Shown here piece after piece: positions 20,810 to 33,030 of a stretch of DNA of 64,000 nt. The notes beneath the pieces are model-generated. The model searched no databases and was not told the origin of the DNA. It saw only the letters and a program-made list of their open reading frames with translations. The translations under genes were made by a program, and so were the position numbers. The stretch is from the NCBI RefSeq assembly GCF_016132545.1, contig NZ_CP066167.1:2011001-2075000 (forward strand), read 5' to 3'. The stretch's first letter is position 1, and each line of letters starts with the position of its first letter. This DNA comes from Spongiibacter nanhainus (GTDB lineage Bacteria; Pseudomonadota; Gammaproteobacteria; Pseudomonadales; Spongiibacteraceae).

Positions 20810-21496
20810 GTGTCTGAGCTAATTCTTTTTAATAAACCCTTTCGAGTGATGAGCCAGTTCACCGACGATCAGGGCCGTGCCACTCTTGCCGATTACATCA
20901 AGATAAGCGGCATTTATCCAGCCGGTCGCCTGGACTATGACTCCGAGGGTCTGATGGCACTGACGGATGACGGCAAGCTGCAAAGCGCCATCAGTCACCC
21001 ACAAGCCAAGCGATCCAAGACCTACTGGGTGCAGGTAGACGGCGATATCGACGAAGCCGCCCTCGCCCAGCTCCGCCGGGGCGTCGACCTAAAAGATGGC
21101 CCGACCTTGCCCGCCGAGGCGCAGCGTATTGAAGAGCCAAAGGACCTCTGGCCGCGACAGCCGCCGGTGCGCTATCGCGCCAATATTCCGACTTCCTGGT
21201 TGCAACTCACCATCACCGAAGGCCGCAATCGCCAGGTCCGTAGAATGACGGCGGCAGTGGGCTTCCCCACCCTGCGCCTGGTGCGCGCAGCCATTGGCGA
21301 TTGGCAACTCGGTGATTTGCCGCCGGGACAATACCGTCGGGTGAGCCTGTCCAGCGATGAGCTGAAACAACTGATTCCCCCGCCCAGGCCAGCTTCCCGT
21401 CCAGGCCAGAAGCGCGGCGCTAAAAAACGCTACAGCTCTGGAGCCGGCAAGGGCCGTCCAGCGGCTGCGGGGCGGCGAGGACGTGTAGGAAAATAG
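20810..21496 (+). CDS. rluE: 23S rRNA pseudouridine synthase RluE
   Basis: A 228-residue RsuA/RluE-type pseudouridine synthase. The catalytic motif is YPAGRLDYDSEGLMALTDDG, with the aspartate of GRLDYD, and ITEGRNRQVRRM follows. No S4 domain precedes the catalytic core, which fits RluE (modifies U2457 of 23S rRNA in E. coli) rather than RluB or RsuA. It starts with GTG. The last 35 residues are a basic, proline- and glycine-rich tail that may bind RNA. Divergent from icd. Confidence 0.92.
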   Translation: MSELILFNKPFRVMSQFTDDQGRATLADYIKISGIYPAGRLDYDSEGLMALTDDGKLQSAISHPQAKRSKTYWVQVDGDIDEAALAQLRRGVDLKDGPTLPAEAQRIEEPKDLWPRQPPVRYRANIPTSWLQLTITEGRNRQVRRMTAAVGFPTLRLVRAAIGDWQLGDLPPGQYRRVSLSSDELKQLIPPPRPASRPGQKRGAKKRYSSGAGKGRPAAAGRRGRVGK

Positions 21497-21593
21497 CCGG
21501 GAGCTGCTACAATGCCGGGCTTTCGCCGAGGCGTGTTTAAGATCCGTTAAGACGTAACCGACCTGGCAAATTACAAGGCGCATTCACACTATT

Positions 21594-22052
21594 ATGGATT
21601 GGGTACCCCACGTCACCGTTGCCACTATCGTGGAAAACGCAGGCAAGTTCCTCTTTGTTGAGGAAACCCGCGAAGGTAGGAAAGTCATCAATCAACCCGC
21701 TGGTCATCTTGAACAGGGCGAATCCCTCATCGAAGCCGCACTGCGGGAGACCCTGGAAGAGACTCAGTGGCAGGTAGAGATTCAAGGTGTGGTGAGCATT
21801 GGCCTTTACACCGCCGGCAGCAACGGCGTGACTTATCATCGCACCACCTTCTTTGCCCGGCCTGTGGCCTTTCGCCCCGAATCACCTTTGGATCCGGATA
21901 TCGATCGGGCGCTATGGCTGGACCGGGACGAACTGCTGGCACAGCGCGCCGAGCTGCGCAGCCCCATGGTCCTGGACTGTCTGGATCGCTACCTCGATGG
22001 CCACCGCTATCCCCTGTCGATGGTGGACGGGGCTGGAGGACGAGGGCCCTAG
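21594..22052 (+). CDS. nudJ: Nudix hydrolase NudJ
   Basis: A 152-residue Nudix protein with the box [20 protein letters not shown]. NudJ of E. coli hydrolyses HMP-pyrophosphate and some nucleotides. The family call rests on the N-terminus [12 protein letters not shown], the C-terminus, and the position directly before mnmA, which is the conserved order in Enterobacteria and Pseudomonas. The mnmA ATG begins 2 bp after its stop codon. Confidence 0.92.
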   Translation: MDWVPHVTVATIVENAGKFLFVEETREGRKVINQPAGHLEQGESLIEAALRETLEETQWQVEIQGVVSIGLYTAGSNGVTYHRTTFFARPVAFRPESPLDPDIDRALWLDRDELLAQRAELRSPMVLDCLDRYLDGHRYPLSMVDGAGGRGP

Positions 22053-22053
22053 T

Positions 22054-23175
22054 ATGGATACCACTGCAACCATGGCAAAGGCCCCTGAAGACACCAAAGT
22101 GATTGTCGGCATGTCCGGCGGCGTCGACTCCTCAGTGGCCGCCCTCCTCCTTCAACAACAGGGTTACCAGGTTGAAGGCCTGTTTATGAAGAACTGGAAC
22201 GAGGACGACGGTACCGAGTACTGCACAGCGATGGTGGATTTGGCCGACGCCGCAGCAGTGTGCAAAAAGCTGGATATTTATCTGCACACCGCCAATTTTG
22301 CTAACGAGTACTGGGACAACGTCTTCGAGCATTTCCTGTCCGAGTATCGCGCTGGCCGTACCCCTAACCCGGATATTCTCTGTAACAAAGAGATCAAATT
22401 CCGCGCTTTTCTCGATCACGCCGTGACCCTGGGAGGCGATTATATCGCCACCGGACACTACGCCCGACGCCGCGCCATAACCGAAAACAACGCTCAACTC
22501 CTCAAGGGACTGGACCCGGAAAAAGACCAGAGTTACTTCCTGCACGCGGTGTCCGGCCGGGAGCTGGCCCGCACCCTGTTTCCAGTGGGCGAGCTGGAAA
22601 AGCCGGCAGTGCGCGCCTTGGCCGAACAGCACGGTCTGGTCACCCACAACAAAAAGGACAGCACCGGTATTTGTTTTATCGGCGAGCGGCGCTTCAAAGA
22701 CTTTTTGCAGCAATATCTCCCCGCTCAACCCGGCGATATCGAAACCCTGGAGGGCGAAATTCTGGGCCGCCACAGCGGCCTGATGTACCACACCATTGGC
22801 CAGCGCCAGGGCCTGGGTATTGGCGGTGTTAGAGATGCCGGCGACGCGCCCTGGTATGTGGTGGATAAGGATCTACAGCGCAACGTATTGCTGGTGGCCC
22901 AAGGCAAGCAGCACCCGCGGTTGTTTAAAGGGGCGCTGACCGCCAGCGAGCTGCATTGGGTCGAAGGCAGTGAGCCGGAACTGCCACTGCGCTGCATGGC
23001 CAAAACCCGCTACCGCCAGCCCGATCAAGCCTGCCGGCTGGAAAAAAGCGATGAAGGTTACACCGTGGTCTTCGATCAGCCTCAGCGCGCCGTTACCCCG
23101 GGCCAGTCGGTGGTGTTTTATCAGGACGATATTTGTTTGGGGGGTGGGATTATCGAGGGAGGCTTTAACCCGTGA
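22054..23175 (+). CDS. mnmA: tRNA 2-thiouridylase MnmA
   Basis: A 373-residue enzyme (E. coli 368) that thiolates U34 of tRNA-Lys, -Glu and -Gln with sulfur from the Tus relay. It has the PP-loop [15 protein letters not shown] and two catalytic cysteines in [12 protein letters not shown] and [12 protein letters not shown]. The ATG at 22054 (MDTTATMAK) is chosen; the longer open frame lies inside nudJ. The stop overlaps the hflD start in GTGA, so the two are translationally coupled. Confidence 0.96.
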   Translation: MDTTATMAKAPEDTKVIVGMSGGVDSSVAALLLQQQGYQVEGLFMKNWNEDDGTEYCTAMVDLADAAAVCKKLDIYLHTANFANEYWDNVFEHFLSEYRAGRTPNPDILCNKEIKFRAFLDHAVTLGGDYIATGHYARRRAITENNAQLLKGLDPEKDQSYFLHAVSGRELARTLFPVGELEKPAVRALAEQHGLVTHNKKDSTGICFIGERRFKDFLQQYLPAQPGDIETLEGEILGRHSGLMYHTIGQRQGLGIGGVRDAGDAPWYVVDKDLQRNVLLVAQGKQHPRLFKGALTASELHWVEGSEPELPLRCMAKTRYRQPDQACRLEKSDEGYTVVFDQPQRAVTPGQSVVFYQDDICLGGGIIEGGFNP

Positions 23176-23807
23176 ATCAGCCCCACACCGATGTCCTGCG
23201 GGATCAAACACTAGGTTTAGCTGCCGTTGTCCAAAGCGTGCTGTTGGTGGACCAAATCGCCCGCACCGGGCAGGCCGAGCCAGAGGCCCTGGAGGCCAGC
23301 TTGAATAGCCTATTCAGCTTTTCCGCCGACAGCACCGAGGCGGCGCTGGGGGACTTACGGGATTTTAGCTTGGGCATTCGCGGCCTGCGGGACTTGCTTA
23401 GCGGCAACGACTACGGCGAACGCCGCAATGTGATGCGCTACTGCCTGGGCGTGCTGCATTTGCAACGACGCCTAAGTCGGGACAGCGAGGGCATGACGCT
23501 GCTCCGAAATCGCTTGGAGCACGCGGAAAAACAGCGGGAATTCGTCAGCAATATCAGTGGCATGAGCGATACCCTTGCATCAATTTATCAAGATACCCTG
23601 TCGCAGTATCGCTACCGTATCCAGGTCAACGGCAGCGCCCAACAGCTACAAAACCCCAACAATGCCGCCCGCATCCGCAGCCTGCTGCTGGCCGGTGTTC
23701 GCGGGGCATTTTTGTGGCGCCAGGCCGGCGGCAGCCGCTGGCGCTTAATCTTTCATCGCAATCGCTACTTTGAGTGCGCAAAATCGCTGTTGATGGCGCC
23801 CGAGTAA
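23172..23807 (+). CDS. hflD: HflD lysogenization-regulator homologue
   Basis: A 211-residue, mostly helical protein of the HflD family, named for its effect on lambda CII stability in E. coli; its general role is not well defined. Diagnostic segments are [18 protein letters not shown] and [27 protein letters not shown], with a C-terminal membrane-associated region. It starts with GTG overlapping the mnmA stop. The order mnmA-hflD-purB is conserved in gammaproteobacteria. Confidence 0.93.
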   Translation: MNQPHTDVLRDQTLGLAAVVQSVLLVDQIARTGQAEPEALEASLNSLFSFSADSTEAALGDLRDFSLGIRGLRDLLSGNDYGERRNVMRYCLGVLHLQRRLSRDSEGMTLLRNRLEHAEKQREFVSNISGMSDTLASIYQDTLSQYRYRIQVNGSAQQLQNPNNAARIRSLLLAGVRGAFLWRQAGGSRWRLIFHRNRYFECAKSLLMAPE

Positions 23808-23849
23808 TACCCCGGTAAGCACTGAAAAGCCCGCCGAGCTGGTGTATGA

Positions 23850-25250
<1,401 letters not shown>

Positions 25251-25257
25251 GCCTTAT

Positions 25258-26388
25258 ATGGCGAATCAGGAGTTAGGCGGCGTCGATATTCAGCGCTTTC
25301 TGGATGACGATTGGCAACGCAATGTGCGGGTATTTCGCGCCGCCTTCCCCGCCTTAGACTGCCCAGTGGAGGGCGACGACCTGGCGGGACTGGCCTGCGA
25401 GGAGGGCGTAGACAGTCGCTTGGTCATGCAGGACGGTGATAGCTGGCTGCTGCGCAACGGTCCTTTCGGCGCCGAGGACTTTGCCGACTTGCCGGAGGCG
25501 AACTGGACTCTGTTGGTACAGGGGGTAGACCGCTGGATTCCCGGCGTAGCCGAACTGCTTAGAGTTTTTCGCTTTCTGCCGCGCTGGCGCACCGAAGATA
25601 TTATGGTGAGCTACGCCACCGACGGCGGCAATGTCGGCCCCCACTACGACCATTACGATGTCTTTCTCATCCAGGGCAGCGGCCGCCGGCGCTGGAAAAT
25701 CGGCCAGCGCTGTGACTCCCGCACGCCTCTGGCCGGCCACCCGCAAATGCGTTTGCTAAAGCGCTTTGATCAACTCGAAGAAGTCCTGTTGGAACCCGGC
25801 GATGTGCTTTATGTCCCCCCCGGTGTGGCCCATTGGGGGATTGCCGAAGGCGATGACTGCGTCACCTTGTCGGTGGGTTTCAGGGCCCCGGCAGAAGCCG
25901 ATATTTTGCGGGATTGGACAGACCATGTTGCCGATCAGCTAAGCGACGATCGCCGCTACCGGGACGGGGCTCTCCGCGCGGTCGATCACAGTGCGTACAT
26001 CCCCAGCGATGCCGTGGAGCGCGTTGCCGGCATTATCCAATCTCGGATGACCAGTACCGACGGATTGGCCCAAAGGTTTGGCCAAACCATGACTGCACCG
26101 TTAGACCCCGATGAACCGCTGCCTCCAGTGGTGGACGAAACCCGCTTTAGTCAGCAGCGGATAAGCGCTACTCTGGTACTCAGGCTCGGCGCCCGGTTGG
26201 CCTTTGATGATAACTATCTGTTTGCCGACGGCGCCGCCTGCCGCTATGCGCCTGAAGCGCGAGGGTTAATCGAGGCGCTGTGTACGCTGGAAGCCGGCGA
26301 CCCGGTCCCCGATGAGCTGGATAACGCCCTGGCCTTCCTGCTGTACAGCCAGGGTACGCTGGAGTTTGAGGACGATGCTGACGATTGA
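25258..26388 (+). CDS. roxA: Ribosomal protein uL16 arginine hydroxylase RoxA (YcfD-type)
   Basis: A 376-residue JmjC/cupin 2-oxoglutarate oxygenase. The iron triad is His129 and Asp131 (PHYDHYD) and His192 (VAHWGIAEG), which match E. coli YcfD His125, Asp127 and His187. YcfD hydroxylates an arginine of ribosomal protein L16. The C-terminal winged-helix part (about 300-376) is present. The ATG at 25258 is 8 bp past purB; the longer frame is inside purB. It overlaps the next gene by 14 bp. Confidence 0.9.
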   Translation: MANQELGGVDIQRFLDDDWQRNVRVFRAAFPALDCPVEGDDLAGLACEEGVDSRLVMQDGDSWLLRNGPFGAEDFADLPEANWTLLVQGVDRWIPGVAELLRVFRFLPRWRTEDIMVSYATDGGNVGPHYDHYDVFLIQGSGRRRWKIGQRCDSRTPLAGHPQMRLLKRFDQLEEVLLEPGDVLYVPPGVAHWGIAEGDDCVTLSVGFRAPAEADILRDWTDHVADQLSDDRRYRDGALRAVDHSAYIPSDAVERVAGIIQSRMTSTDGLAQRFGQTMTAPLDPDEPLPPVVDETRFSQQRISATLVLRLGARLAFDDNYLFADGAACRYAPEARGLIEALCTLEAGDPVPDELDNALAFLLYSQGTLEFEDDADD

Positions 26389-27283
26389 AACTGTTCACTG
26401 GAGTGATGCGAGCGACACCCTAAGGGATCTCCGCTTTGCGGTATTTGTCGACGAGCAGCACGTCCCGGAGGACATGGAGATCGATCAGTACGACCCCGAC
26501 GCCTTACATTTTCTTGCCACTCGCAGCGGCGAGCCAATAGCGACAGCGCGGCTGCTGGCAGATGGCACAATCGGCAGGATGGCGGTACTGGCGCCCTATC
26601 GGCACCAGGGTATTGGCACTGCACTGCTGGAACATAGCCTCAACGAAGCCGCTAATCAGGGCCTGACGGAAGTGTCCCTCGCCGCCCAAACCCATGCCAT
26701 CCCCTTTTATGAAAAAGCCGGCTTTGAGCTGGAGGGGCCCATCTTTATGGATGCGGGCATTCCCCACCAGCGCATGACCAAAGCCATCGTTCCCCAGGGT
26801 AAGTTGGGTATCGACAGCGAGAAGTTTCGGGTTAAGGATATGCCCGCCACGGTGCTGGCGATGGCCAGACAGGCCCGTCGCAAACTGTATATCTTCAGCC
26901 GCTGCCTGGAGCCTGAGATCTACGGCGATCCGGCGCTGGCGGAATGCTGCTCGGAGTTGGCCAGGCGCCATCGCAACAGCGAGATCCGCCTGTTGATCTG
27001 CGACGACCGTCCCTTGCGGGAAATTCGTCACCCTATGGTGGACCTCAGCCAGCGCCTGAGCAGCTCTATCAGTTTGCGAGTGATCAAGCCGGAGCATACC
27101 CGGGACGTCACCGAGTATTTTCTGCTGGTGGACAAAGAAGGCATCATCGTTAGCAGCCGGGCTGGGCTAACCCTGGGTTGGGCCAGTTTTTACCAGCGCC
27201 CCGCCGTGCGGGAATACGGCGAGCAGTTCGATCGGCTGTGGAACCTGGGCAAGCCCTCTCCCTGGTTGCGTACTCTTTACTGA
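26375..27283 (+). CDS. GNAT N-acetyltransferase with C-terminal DUF7931-like domain
   Basis: A 302-residue two-domain protein. Residues 1-140 are a GNAT acetyltransferase with the acetyl-CoA loop RHQGIG (76-81) and the typical AIPFYEKAGFELEG near its end. Residues 150-302 form a second domain (ARRKLYIFSRCLEPEIYGDP, RNSEIRLLICDDRPLREI, HPMVDLSQRLSSSISLR) that resembles a phospholipase D-like fold without HKD motifs. The start at 26375 overlaps roxA by 14 bp, so both are expected together. The substrate is unknown; the ribosome-modifying neighbour hints at translation but does not prove it. Confidence 0.75.
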   Translation: MLTIETVHWSDASDTLRDLRFAVFVDEQHVPEDMEIDQYDPDALHFLATRSGEPIATARLLADGTIGRMAVLAPYRHQGIGTALLEHSLNEAANQGLTEVSLAAQTHAIPFYEKAGFELEGPIFMDAGIPHQRMTKAIVPQGKLGIDSEKFRVKDMPATVLAMARQARRKLYIFSRCLEPEIYGDPALAECCSELARRHRNSEIRLLICDDRPLREIRHPMVDLSQRLSSSISLRVIKPEHTRDVTEYFLLVDKEGIIVSSRAGLTLGWASFYQRPAVREYGEQFDRLWNLGKPSPWLRTLY

Positions 27284-27309
27284 GCAGAGGCCGTACTGAG
27301 CGGGCGCCC

Positions 27310-27624
27310 TTAATCCAGCATCACGCCCACTTCGTTGCCCTGGTATACCAATTCATAGCGCCGCAAATCCCGACACGGCTCTTCGCTGTAATGCTTTACC
27401 TGGCCACTGCGCAGGTCGAAACAGTAGGCGTGTTTTGGACAGATCAGCACATGGCCTTGAATATCCGCCATGCTGAGGGGGTAGGCCCGGTGTGGACACA
27501 GGCTTTCGATAAGAAAGCGCTGGCCGTCCACCTGCAGCAACAGCAGGTGATGGCTGTCGATCTTAAAGGTCTTGCGATAGCCATCGCAAAGGTTGATCAA
27601 TTTTTCCAGACTGTAGTAGTGCAT
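27310..27624 (-). CDS. Rieske [2Fe-2S] domain protein
   Basis: A 104-residue single-domain Rieske protein. The cluster ligands are Cys43-x-His45 and Cys62-x-x-His65 (LCPHRAYPL, ICPKHAYCFD), with 16 residues between the pairs. There is no signal peptide or membrane anchor, so it is a soluble ferredoxin-like protein, similar to those that feed oxygenases. No oxygenase partner of the right type is adjacent. It lies between converging transcription from the acetyltransferase and ppsA, with the ppsA terminator just upstream of it. Confidence 0.85.
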   Translation of the reverse strand: MHYYSLEKLINLCDGYRKTFKIDSHHLLLLQVDGQRFLIESLCPHRAYPLSMADIQGHVLICPKHAYCFDLRSGQVKHYSEEPCRDLRRYELVYQGNEVGVMLD

Positions 27625-27640
27625 AGCGCCGCCTGTGGGC

Positions 27641-27671
27641 CATAGACAAAAAGGGCTGCCAATGCAGCCCT
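27641..27671 (-). terminator. Rho-independent terminator after ppsA
   Basis: The 8-bp stem AGGGCTGC/GCAGCCCT (27652-27659, 27664-27671) with a 4-nt loop is followed, read leftward, by TTTTTGTCT. This is a textbook intrinsic terminator 43 bp past the ppsA stop. Confidence 0.8.
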
Positions 27672-27714
27672 GGGGTCTGTTACTACAAGTCTAGCGCGAC
27701 TCGATAACAATCCC

Positions 27715-30093
27715 CTACTTTTTCAGTTTGTCAGCCAGGAACAACCAGGTTTCCAGTACCGAGTCGGGGTTGAGGGAGACGCTGTCGATACCCTGCTCCA
27801 TCAACCACTGGGCAAAGTCCGGGTGATCTGAAGGCCCCTGGCCACAGATGCCGATGTACTTACCCTGGGCTTTACACGCCTGAATGGCGTTGGATAGCAG
27901 CACCTTGACCGCCTCATTGCGCTCATCAAACAGGTGGGCGATCAGCCCGGAATCCCGGTCTAGCCCCAGAGTAAGCTGGGTCAGGTCATTGGAGCCGATG
28001 GAAAAACCATCGAAATGCTCCAGGAACTGCTCGGCCAGCAGCGCGTTGGCGGGCAGCTCACACATCATAATGATGCGCAAACCATTTTCACCCCGCTTCA
28101 GGCCATTTTCCGCCAGCAGGTCGATCACCTGCTTGGCCTCACCCACGGTGCGCACAAAGGGCACCATGATTTCCACATTGCTGAGGTCCATCTCGTCCCG
28201 CACCCGCTTCAGTGCCCGGCATTCCAGATCGAAGCACTCCCGGAAGGAGTCAGAGATGTAGCGGGAAGCGCCCCGGAAACCCAGCATGGGGTTTTCCTCA
28301 GAGGGCTCGTAGAGGCTACCGCCAATCAGGTGGGCGTATTCGTTGGACTTAAAATCCGACATCCGCACGATGACTTTTTTAGGGTAAAAGGCGCTGGCGA
28401 TGCTGGAGATTCCTTCCACCAGTTTGTCGACGTAAAAATCCACCGGGTTGGCGTAACCGGCGATACGGCGTTTCACTGCCTGGTGGACATCCCGGGGCAG
28501 ATCGTCAAAGTTCAGCAGCGCCTTGGGGTGAACCCCAATCATACGGTTGATAATGAACTCCAGCCGCGCCAGGCCTACCCCGGCATTGGGGTAGCCCTGG
28601 AAGTCGAAGGCCCGATCGGGGTTGCCCACATTCATCATAATCTTGAAGGGCAAGTCGGGCATCGCGTCCAGCTCGTTGGTGCTGATATCGAAATCCAGCA
28701 TTCCGGAATAGACCATGCCAGTGTCGCCTTCGGCGCAGGACACAGTCACGTCCACCCCGGTTTTTAGCAGTTCGGTGGCGTCGCCACAGCCCACCACGGC
28801 GGGGATACCCAGCTCCCGGGCGATGATGGCGGCGTGACAAGTGCGGCCACCGCGGTTAGTCACAATAGCGGAGGCCCGCTTCATCACCGGCTCCCAGTCA
28901 GGGTCGGTCATATCGGTAACCAGTACGTCACCCTTTTGTACCTGATCCATCTGCGCCAGATCGTCGATCACCCGCACCGGGCCGGCGCCGATGCGCTGAC
29001 CAATGGCGCGGCCTTCACACAGCACATCGCCTTTTTCCTTGAGCAGGTAGCGCTCCATCAGGGTGGCAGACTCGCGGCTTTTTACGGTTTCAGGTCGGGC
29101 CTGAACGATATACAGCTTGCCGTCGTCGCCGTCTTTGGCCCACTCGATATCCATGGGGCGACCGTAGTGCTGCTCAATGATCAAGGCCTGCTTGGCCAGG
29201 GATTCCACTTCGGCATCGTTGATACAAAAGACATTGCGATCGTCTTCCGGGACGTCGATGGTCTCTACAGATTTACCCGCTGAGGCCTCGCTGCCGTAGA
29301 CCATTTTGATTAACTTGCTACCCAGGTTACGGCGCAACACCGCAGGGCGCTGTTTTTCCAGGGTGGCTTTGTGAACATAAAATTCGTCGGGGTTGACGGC
29401 GCCCTGTACCACGGTTTCGCCCAAACCGTAGCTGGCGGTAATAAAGACCACGCCGTCAAAGCCGGACTCGGTATCCATGGAGAACATCACGCCGGCGGCG
29501 CCGGTTTCGGAGCGCACCATACGCTGAATACCGGCTGACAGTGCCACTTCCTCGTGGGCAAAGCCCTTGTGTACCCGGTAGGCAATGGCGCGGTCGTTGT
29601 ACAGGGACGCAAAGACTTCTTTAATGGCGATCAGAATATTGTCGATGCCGCTAATGTTCAGGAAGGTTTCCTGCTGACCGGCAAAGGATGCGTCGGGGAG
29701 ATCCTCCGCCGTGGCTGAGGAGCGCACCGCGCAGGCCAGTGTCGGGTTGTCGGCGGTCATGTCGGCAAAAGCGCTGGTGATGGCCTGGTTCAGTGGCGCC
29801 GGAAAGGGCGTATCCACAATCCACTGGCGGATTTGCTTGCCGGTCTCCGCCAGGGTTTTAACGTCGTCGATATCGAGGCCTTTGAGGGTGTCGGCAATGC
29901 GCTGGTTGAGTCCGCTTTGCTCGAGAAAATCACGGTAGGCATCGGCAGTGGTAGCAAAACCGTCCGGTACCGACACCCCGGCCTGCGAGAGCTGGCTGAT
30001 CATTTCCCCCAGCGAGGCGTTCTTGCCGCCGACTCGCTCGACGTCGTTCATGCCGAGCTCGCTGAATTGGATCACGTACTGTTTATCGCTCAT
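27715..30093 (-). CDS. ppsA: Phosphoenolpyruvate synthase
   Basis: A 792-residue enzyme, the same length as E. coli PpsA, that makes PEP from pyruvate and ATP for gluconeogenesis. It has the N-terminal nucleotide-binding domain ([11 protein letters not shown]), the swivelling phosphohistidine domain with [21 protein letters not shown], and the C-terminal PEP-binding barrel ending in [16 protein letters not shown]. The ATG at 30093 ([10 protein letters not shown]) is preferred over an upstream in-frame ATG at 30189. Its divergent neighbour ppsR encodes the kinase/phosphorylase that switches it off and on. Confidence 0.97.
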   Translation of the reverse strand: MSDKQYVIQFSELGMNDVERVGGKNASLGEMISQLSQAGVSVPDGFATTADAYRDFLEQSGLNQRIADTLKGLDIDDVKTLAETGKQIRQWIVDTPFPAPLNQAITSAFADMTADNPTLACAVRSSATAEDLPDASFAGQQETFLNISGIDNILIAIKEVFASLYNDRAIAYRVHKGFAHEEVALSAGIQRMVRSETGAAGVMFSMDTESGFDGVVFITASYGLGETVVQGAVNPDEFYVHKATLEKQRPAVLRRNLGSKLIKMVYGSEASAGKSVETIDVPEDDRNVFCINDAEVESLAKQALIIEQHYGRPMDIEWAKDGDDGKLYIVQARPETVKSRESATLMERYLLKEKGDVLCEGRAIGQRIGAGPVRVIDDLAQMDQVQKGDVLVTDMTDPDWEPVMKRASAIVTNRGGRTCHAAIIARELGIPAVVGCGDATELLKTGVDVTVSCAEGDTGMVYSGMLDFDISTNELDAMPDLPFKIMMNVGNPDRAFDFQGYPNAGVGLARLEFIINRMIGVHPKALLNFDDLPRDVHQAVKRRIAGYANPVDFYVDKLVEGISSIASAFYPKKVIVRMSDFKSNEYAHLIGGSLYEPSEENPMLGFRGASRYISDSFRECFDLECRALKRVRDEMDLSNVEIMVPFVRTVGEAKQVIDLLAENGLKRGENGLRIIMMCELPANALLAEQFLEHFDGFSIGSNDLTQLTLGLDRDSGLIAHLFDERNEAVKVLLSNAIQACKAQGKYIGICGQGPSDHPDFAQWLMEQGIDSVSLNPDSVLETWLFLADKLKK

Positions 30094-30250
30094 GCTACTC
30101 TCCCATCGATTATGCTGCGTAGCTGACGCACAAAATGCGCGCTTGGTTTGCAGTCCCTGTGGCTTACGGTTACTGCGGATAGCAGGCATACTAGAGCAGC
30201 GGGTTTGAAAATTCCCGTCGAAAACCGCGTCAATTTGGTAAAAAAACTAC

Positions 30251-31069
30251 ATGAACCGGCCAGTCTTTTTTATTTCTGATAGCACCGGCATTACTGCCGA
30301 GACCTTGGGCAGCAGCCTGCTTACCCAGTTTGAGCACATGGAGTTCGAGCACCACGTCGTACCCTATGTGGACACCGTAGAAAAAGCGCAGCTCGCGGTG
30401 GAGAAGATCAACCGTGCGGCGGACAACAGCCGTCTGCAACCGATTATCTTCGATACCCTGGTCAACCAGGACATTCGCGATGTCATTGCCACCAGTGACG
30501 GCCTTATCATTGACGTGCTGGGTACCTTCCTGAACAAGCTGGAAATGGCCTTGGGTGAGAAACCCTCCAGCACGGTGGGCCGCCTCAAAAATGCCGACCG
30601 GGACGCCAAATACAAACACCGTATCGATGCGGTGAACTTCGCCCTGGACAACGACGACGGCGCCCGAATCAACCGCTACGACAAAGCGGAGCTTATTCTT
30701 ATTGGGGTGTCCCGCAGTGGCAAAACGCCGACTTGCCTCTACATCGCCATGCAAAATGGCATCTTTGTCGCCAACTATCCACTCACCGAAGACGACCTGG
30801 AGGATTTGCGGCTGCCAAAGGCTCTGGCACCTCACCGGGAGCGTTTGTTCGGGCTGACCATCGAAGCTGAGCGCCTGGCCGCCATCCGCAGCGAGCGCCG
30901 CCCCGATAGTCGCTATGCCTCACTGCGGCAATGTGAGGACGAAGTCCGCCAGGCTGAGGCGCTGTTTATGCGCTTTGGTATCCCGTATCTGGATACCACC
31001 CATGCCTCGGTAGAGGAGATTGCCACTCGAATCCTGGTGGATACGGGGCTGCGGGGGCAACGCCGGTGA
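30251..31069 (+). CDS. ppsR: PEP synthase regulatory protein PpsR (kinase/pyrophosphorylase)
   Basis: A 272-residue bifunctional regulator that inactivates PpsA by ADP-dependent phosphorylation of a threonine next to the catalytic histidine and reactivates it with phosphate. It has the start [16 protein letters not shown] and the P-loop GVSRSGKT (152-159). It is divergent from ppsA with a 157-bp shared upstream region in which I find no clear consensus promoter. The stop overlaps the start of the patatin gene (GTGA). Confidence 0.95.
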   Translation: MNRPVFFISDSTGITAETLGSSLLTQFEHMEFEHHVVPYVDTVEKAQLAVEKINRAADNSRLQPIIFDTLVNQDIRDVIATSDGLIIDVLGTFLNKLEMALGEKPSSTVGRLKNADRDAKYKHRIDAVNFALDNDDGARINRYDKAELILIGVSRSGKTPTCLYIAMQNGIFVANYPLTEDDLEDLRLPKALAPHRERLFGLTIEAERLAAIRSERRPDSRYASLRQCEDEVRQAEALFMRFGIPYLDTTHASVEEIATRILVDTGLRGQRR

Positions 31070-32268
31070 ATCGCCTGTGCCACTCCAATACCGGTTTGGT
31101 GCTGCCCGGTGGTGGCGCCCGGGCTGCCTATCAAGTCGGGGTGCTCAAGGCCCTGGCGGATATTCACGGCAATAACCCCAACAACCCCTTCCCCATTTTG
31201 GTGGGCACCTCAGCCGGCGCGATCAATGCCGTATCACTGGCAGCGGGGGCCCACGATTACACCGCGACCGTGAATACCCTTGAGAAACTGTGGGGGGATT
31301 TGAGCACTGGCAAAATTTACCGGGCCGATATGTTTGGCGTGATGCGCAACGCCTTTCGGCTGTTTATGTCGCTGTTCAATTCGGGCATTGCTGTGGGACG
31401 CCCTGTCGCCTTACTGGATAACTCGCCGCTACGGGAGTTGCTGGGCGAACATATCGACTTTGCGGCTATCGGTCGCAACATCTCCAGTCAGCACCTGGAT
31501 GCGCTGTGCCTGACAGCGATGAATTACACCCAGGGTCTGTCGGAGAGTTTCTTCCAGGGCGGGCCTCAGCACGCCGGGTGGAAGCGCTGGCGCCGCCAGG
31601 GTTTAGCGACCCCCATCGAATTGCGGCACGTGATGGCCTCGTCGGCGATCCCCACGATCTTTCCGCCCACCAAGGTGGGGCGCTACTACTACGGCGACGG
31701 CGCCCTGCGGCAATTGACGCCGATCAGCCCGGCGATTCATCTCGGTGCCCATCGAGTGTTGATTATCCCCGCCAGTGGTCACCGCCGGGACTACTATCAC
31801 ACTCCCAAGCCCATCCACTCGCCGGCTTTTGGTCAGATTATCGGTCACCTGCTCAACAGCGCCTTTATCGACAGCATCGAGATCGATATCGAGCGCCTGG
31901 AGCGGATCAACGAATTGTTGCGCATTGTGCCGGAAGATCGGGCCGAATTTATGGGCCGGGAACTGCTGCCCATTGAACGCCTGGTCATCAGCCCCAGCGA
32001 AGACATCGACAGTATCGCCGATGACCATATCGGCGAATTACCCCGGGCATTGCGGGTGTTTTTACGTCGCACCGGCAGCTCCCGTGGCGGCAATGTCAGC
32101 ATTGCCAGCTATCTGTTATTTACCAAAGAATACTGCGGCAAATTGATCGACCTGGGCTACCGGGACGGTATGGAACAGCGGGATGCTCTGGAGGCGTTTA
32201 TCTACCGCCCCGACGATGAATGCCACGATCAGCGCGGTGACGAAGCACCAAGGTTAAATCCAGTATGA
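31066..32268 (+). CDS. Patatin-like phospholipase
   Basis: A 400-residue patatin-fold lipase. The oxyanion hole [18 protein letters not shown] (13-30), the nucleophile Ser49 in GTSAG and the second dyad residue Asp211 in YGDGA are all present, so it should be active as a lipid acyl hydrolase. There is no signal peptide, so it is cytoplasmic or on the inner face of the membrane. The C-terminal 150 residues are helical, with a hydrophobic patch. GTG start coupled to ppsR; it overlaps the following oxygenase by 4 bp. Confidence 0.9.
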   Translation: MNRLCHSNTGLVLPGGGARAAYQVGVLKALADIHGNNPNNPFPILVGTSAGAINAVSLAAGAHDYTATVNTLEKLWGDLSTGKIYRADMFGVMRNAFRLFMSLFNSGIAVGRPVALLDNSPLRELLGEHIDFAAIGRNISSQHLDALCLTAMNYTQGLSESFFQGGPQHAGWKRWRRQGLATPIELRHVMASSAIPTIFPPTKVGRYYYGDGALRQLTPISPAIHLGAHRVLIIPASGHRRDYYHTPKPIHSPAFGQIIGHLLNSAFIDSIEIDIERLERINELLRIVPEDRAEFMGRELLPIERLVISPSEDIDSIADDHIGELPRALRVFLRRTGSSRGGNVSIASYLLFTKEYCGKLIDLGYRDGMEQRDALEAFIYRPDDECHDQRGDEAPRLNPV

Positions 32269-33020
32269 CTGCACACACCCTGCCATCATTTTATGTCGTG
32301 GCCCGGGAGCCAGGCGCCGAGCACCCCTCTCTTCCAACCTGGGCCTGCGACGCTGCCAACCCGGCTCAGTTGGCGGCAGACCAAAAGCTTGATCCGGGCC
32401 TGCGCCGGGATATCGACGCCGTACCGGGGGCCTTTCAGCTGCTGAATGTGTTAAGCCCCACTGAATGCGAGGCCTTAATTAACCTGAGTGAGAAACTCGG
32501 CTATCTGCCCGATGCGGCGGTGTCCCTACCCCGGGATATCCGCCATAACGACAATGTGGTGTGGATAAGCGATGAATATACGGATCAGATTCTGTGGCGG
32601 CGCATTGCCGATGCCGTGTGCGCGGACCTAAGGCCCTATCATCCCCATCGTCCACTGGGGATCAACGCTCGTTTCCGTTTTTATCGTTACAACACCGGCG
32701 ATTTTTTTAAGCCCCATACCGACGGCGCCTGGAGCGGCAGTCGAGTGGTTAACGGCGAGCTGCACAATAATGCCTACCCCGATCGCTTCAGTCAGATGAC
32801 GCTGTTGCTCTTTTTGAATGACGATTTTGAGGGCGGCGCCACCCGGTTTTTAGTCAGGGATGCCTGCAATGGCGGCAAACGCATTGATGTTCGCACCCCC
32901 GCTGGCGGCGCACTGTGCTTCCCCCACGGTATGCATCCTTTGCACTGTGTGCACAGCTCCGAGCCGATCATTGAGGGCGTCAAGTACATTATCCGTAGTG
33001 ATATTTTGTTCGATATATAG
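32265..33020 (+). CDS. 2-oxoglutarate/Fe(II)-dependent oxygenase, prolyl 4-hydroxylase type
   Basis: A 251-residue P4H-like oxygenase. The iron ligands His151 and Asp153 (FKPHTDGAW) and a distal histidine (His230 or His227), with Lys240 or Arg244 for 2-oxoglutarate (EGVKYIIRSD), are visible. Family members hydroxylate proline in proteins such as EF-Tu, or small molecules; the substrate here is unknown. The ATG overlaps the patatin stop by 4 bp, so ppsR, patatin and oxygenase form a coupled trio. Confidence 0.88.
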   Translation: MTAHTLPSFYVVAREPGAEHPSLPTWACDAANPAQLAADQKLDPGLRRDIDAVPGAFQLLNVLSPTECEALINLSEKLGYLPDAAVSLPRDIRHNDNVVWISDEYTDQILWRRIADAVCADLRPYHPHRPLGINARFRFYRYNTGDFFKPHTDGAWSGSRVVNGELHNNAYPDRFSQMTLLLFLNDDFEGGATRFLVRDACNGGKRIDVRTPAGGALCFPHGMHPLHCVHSSEPIIEGVKYIIRSDILFDI

Positions 33021-33030
33021 GACGCCACCA

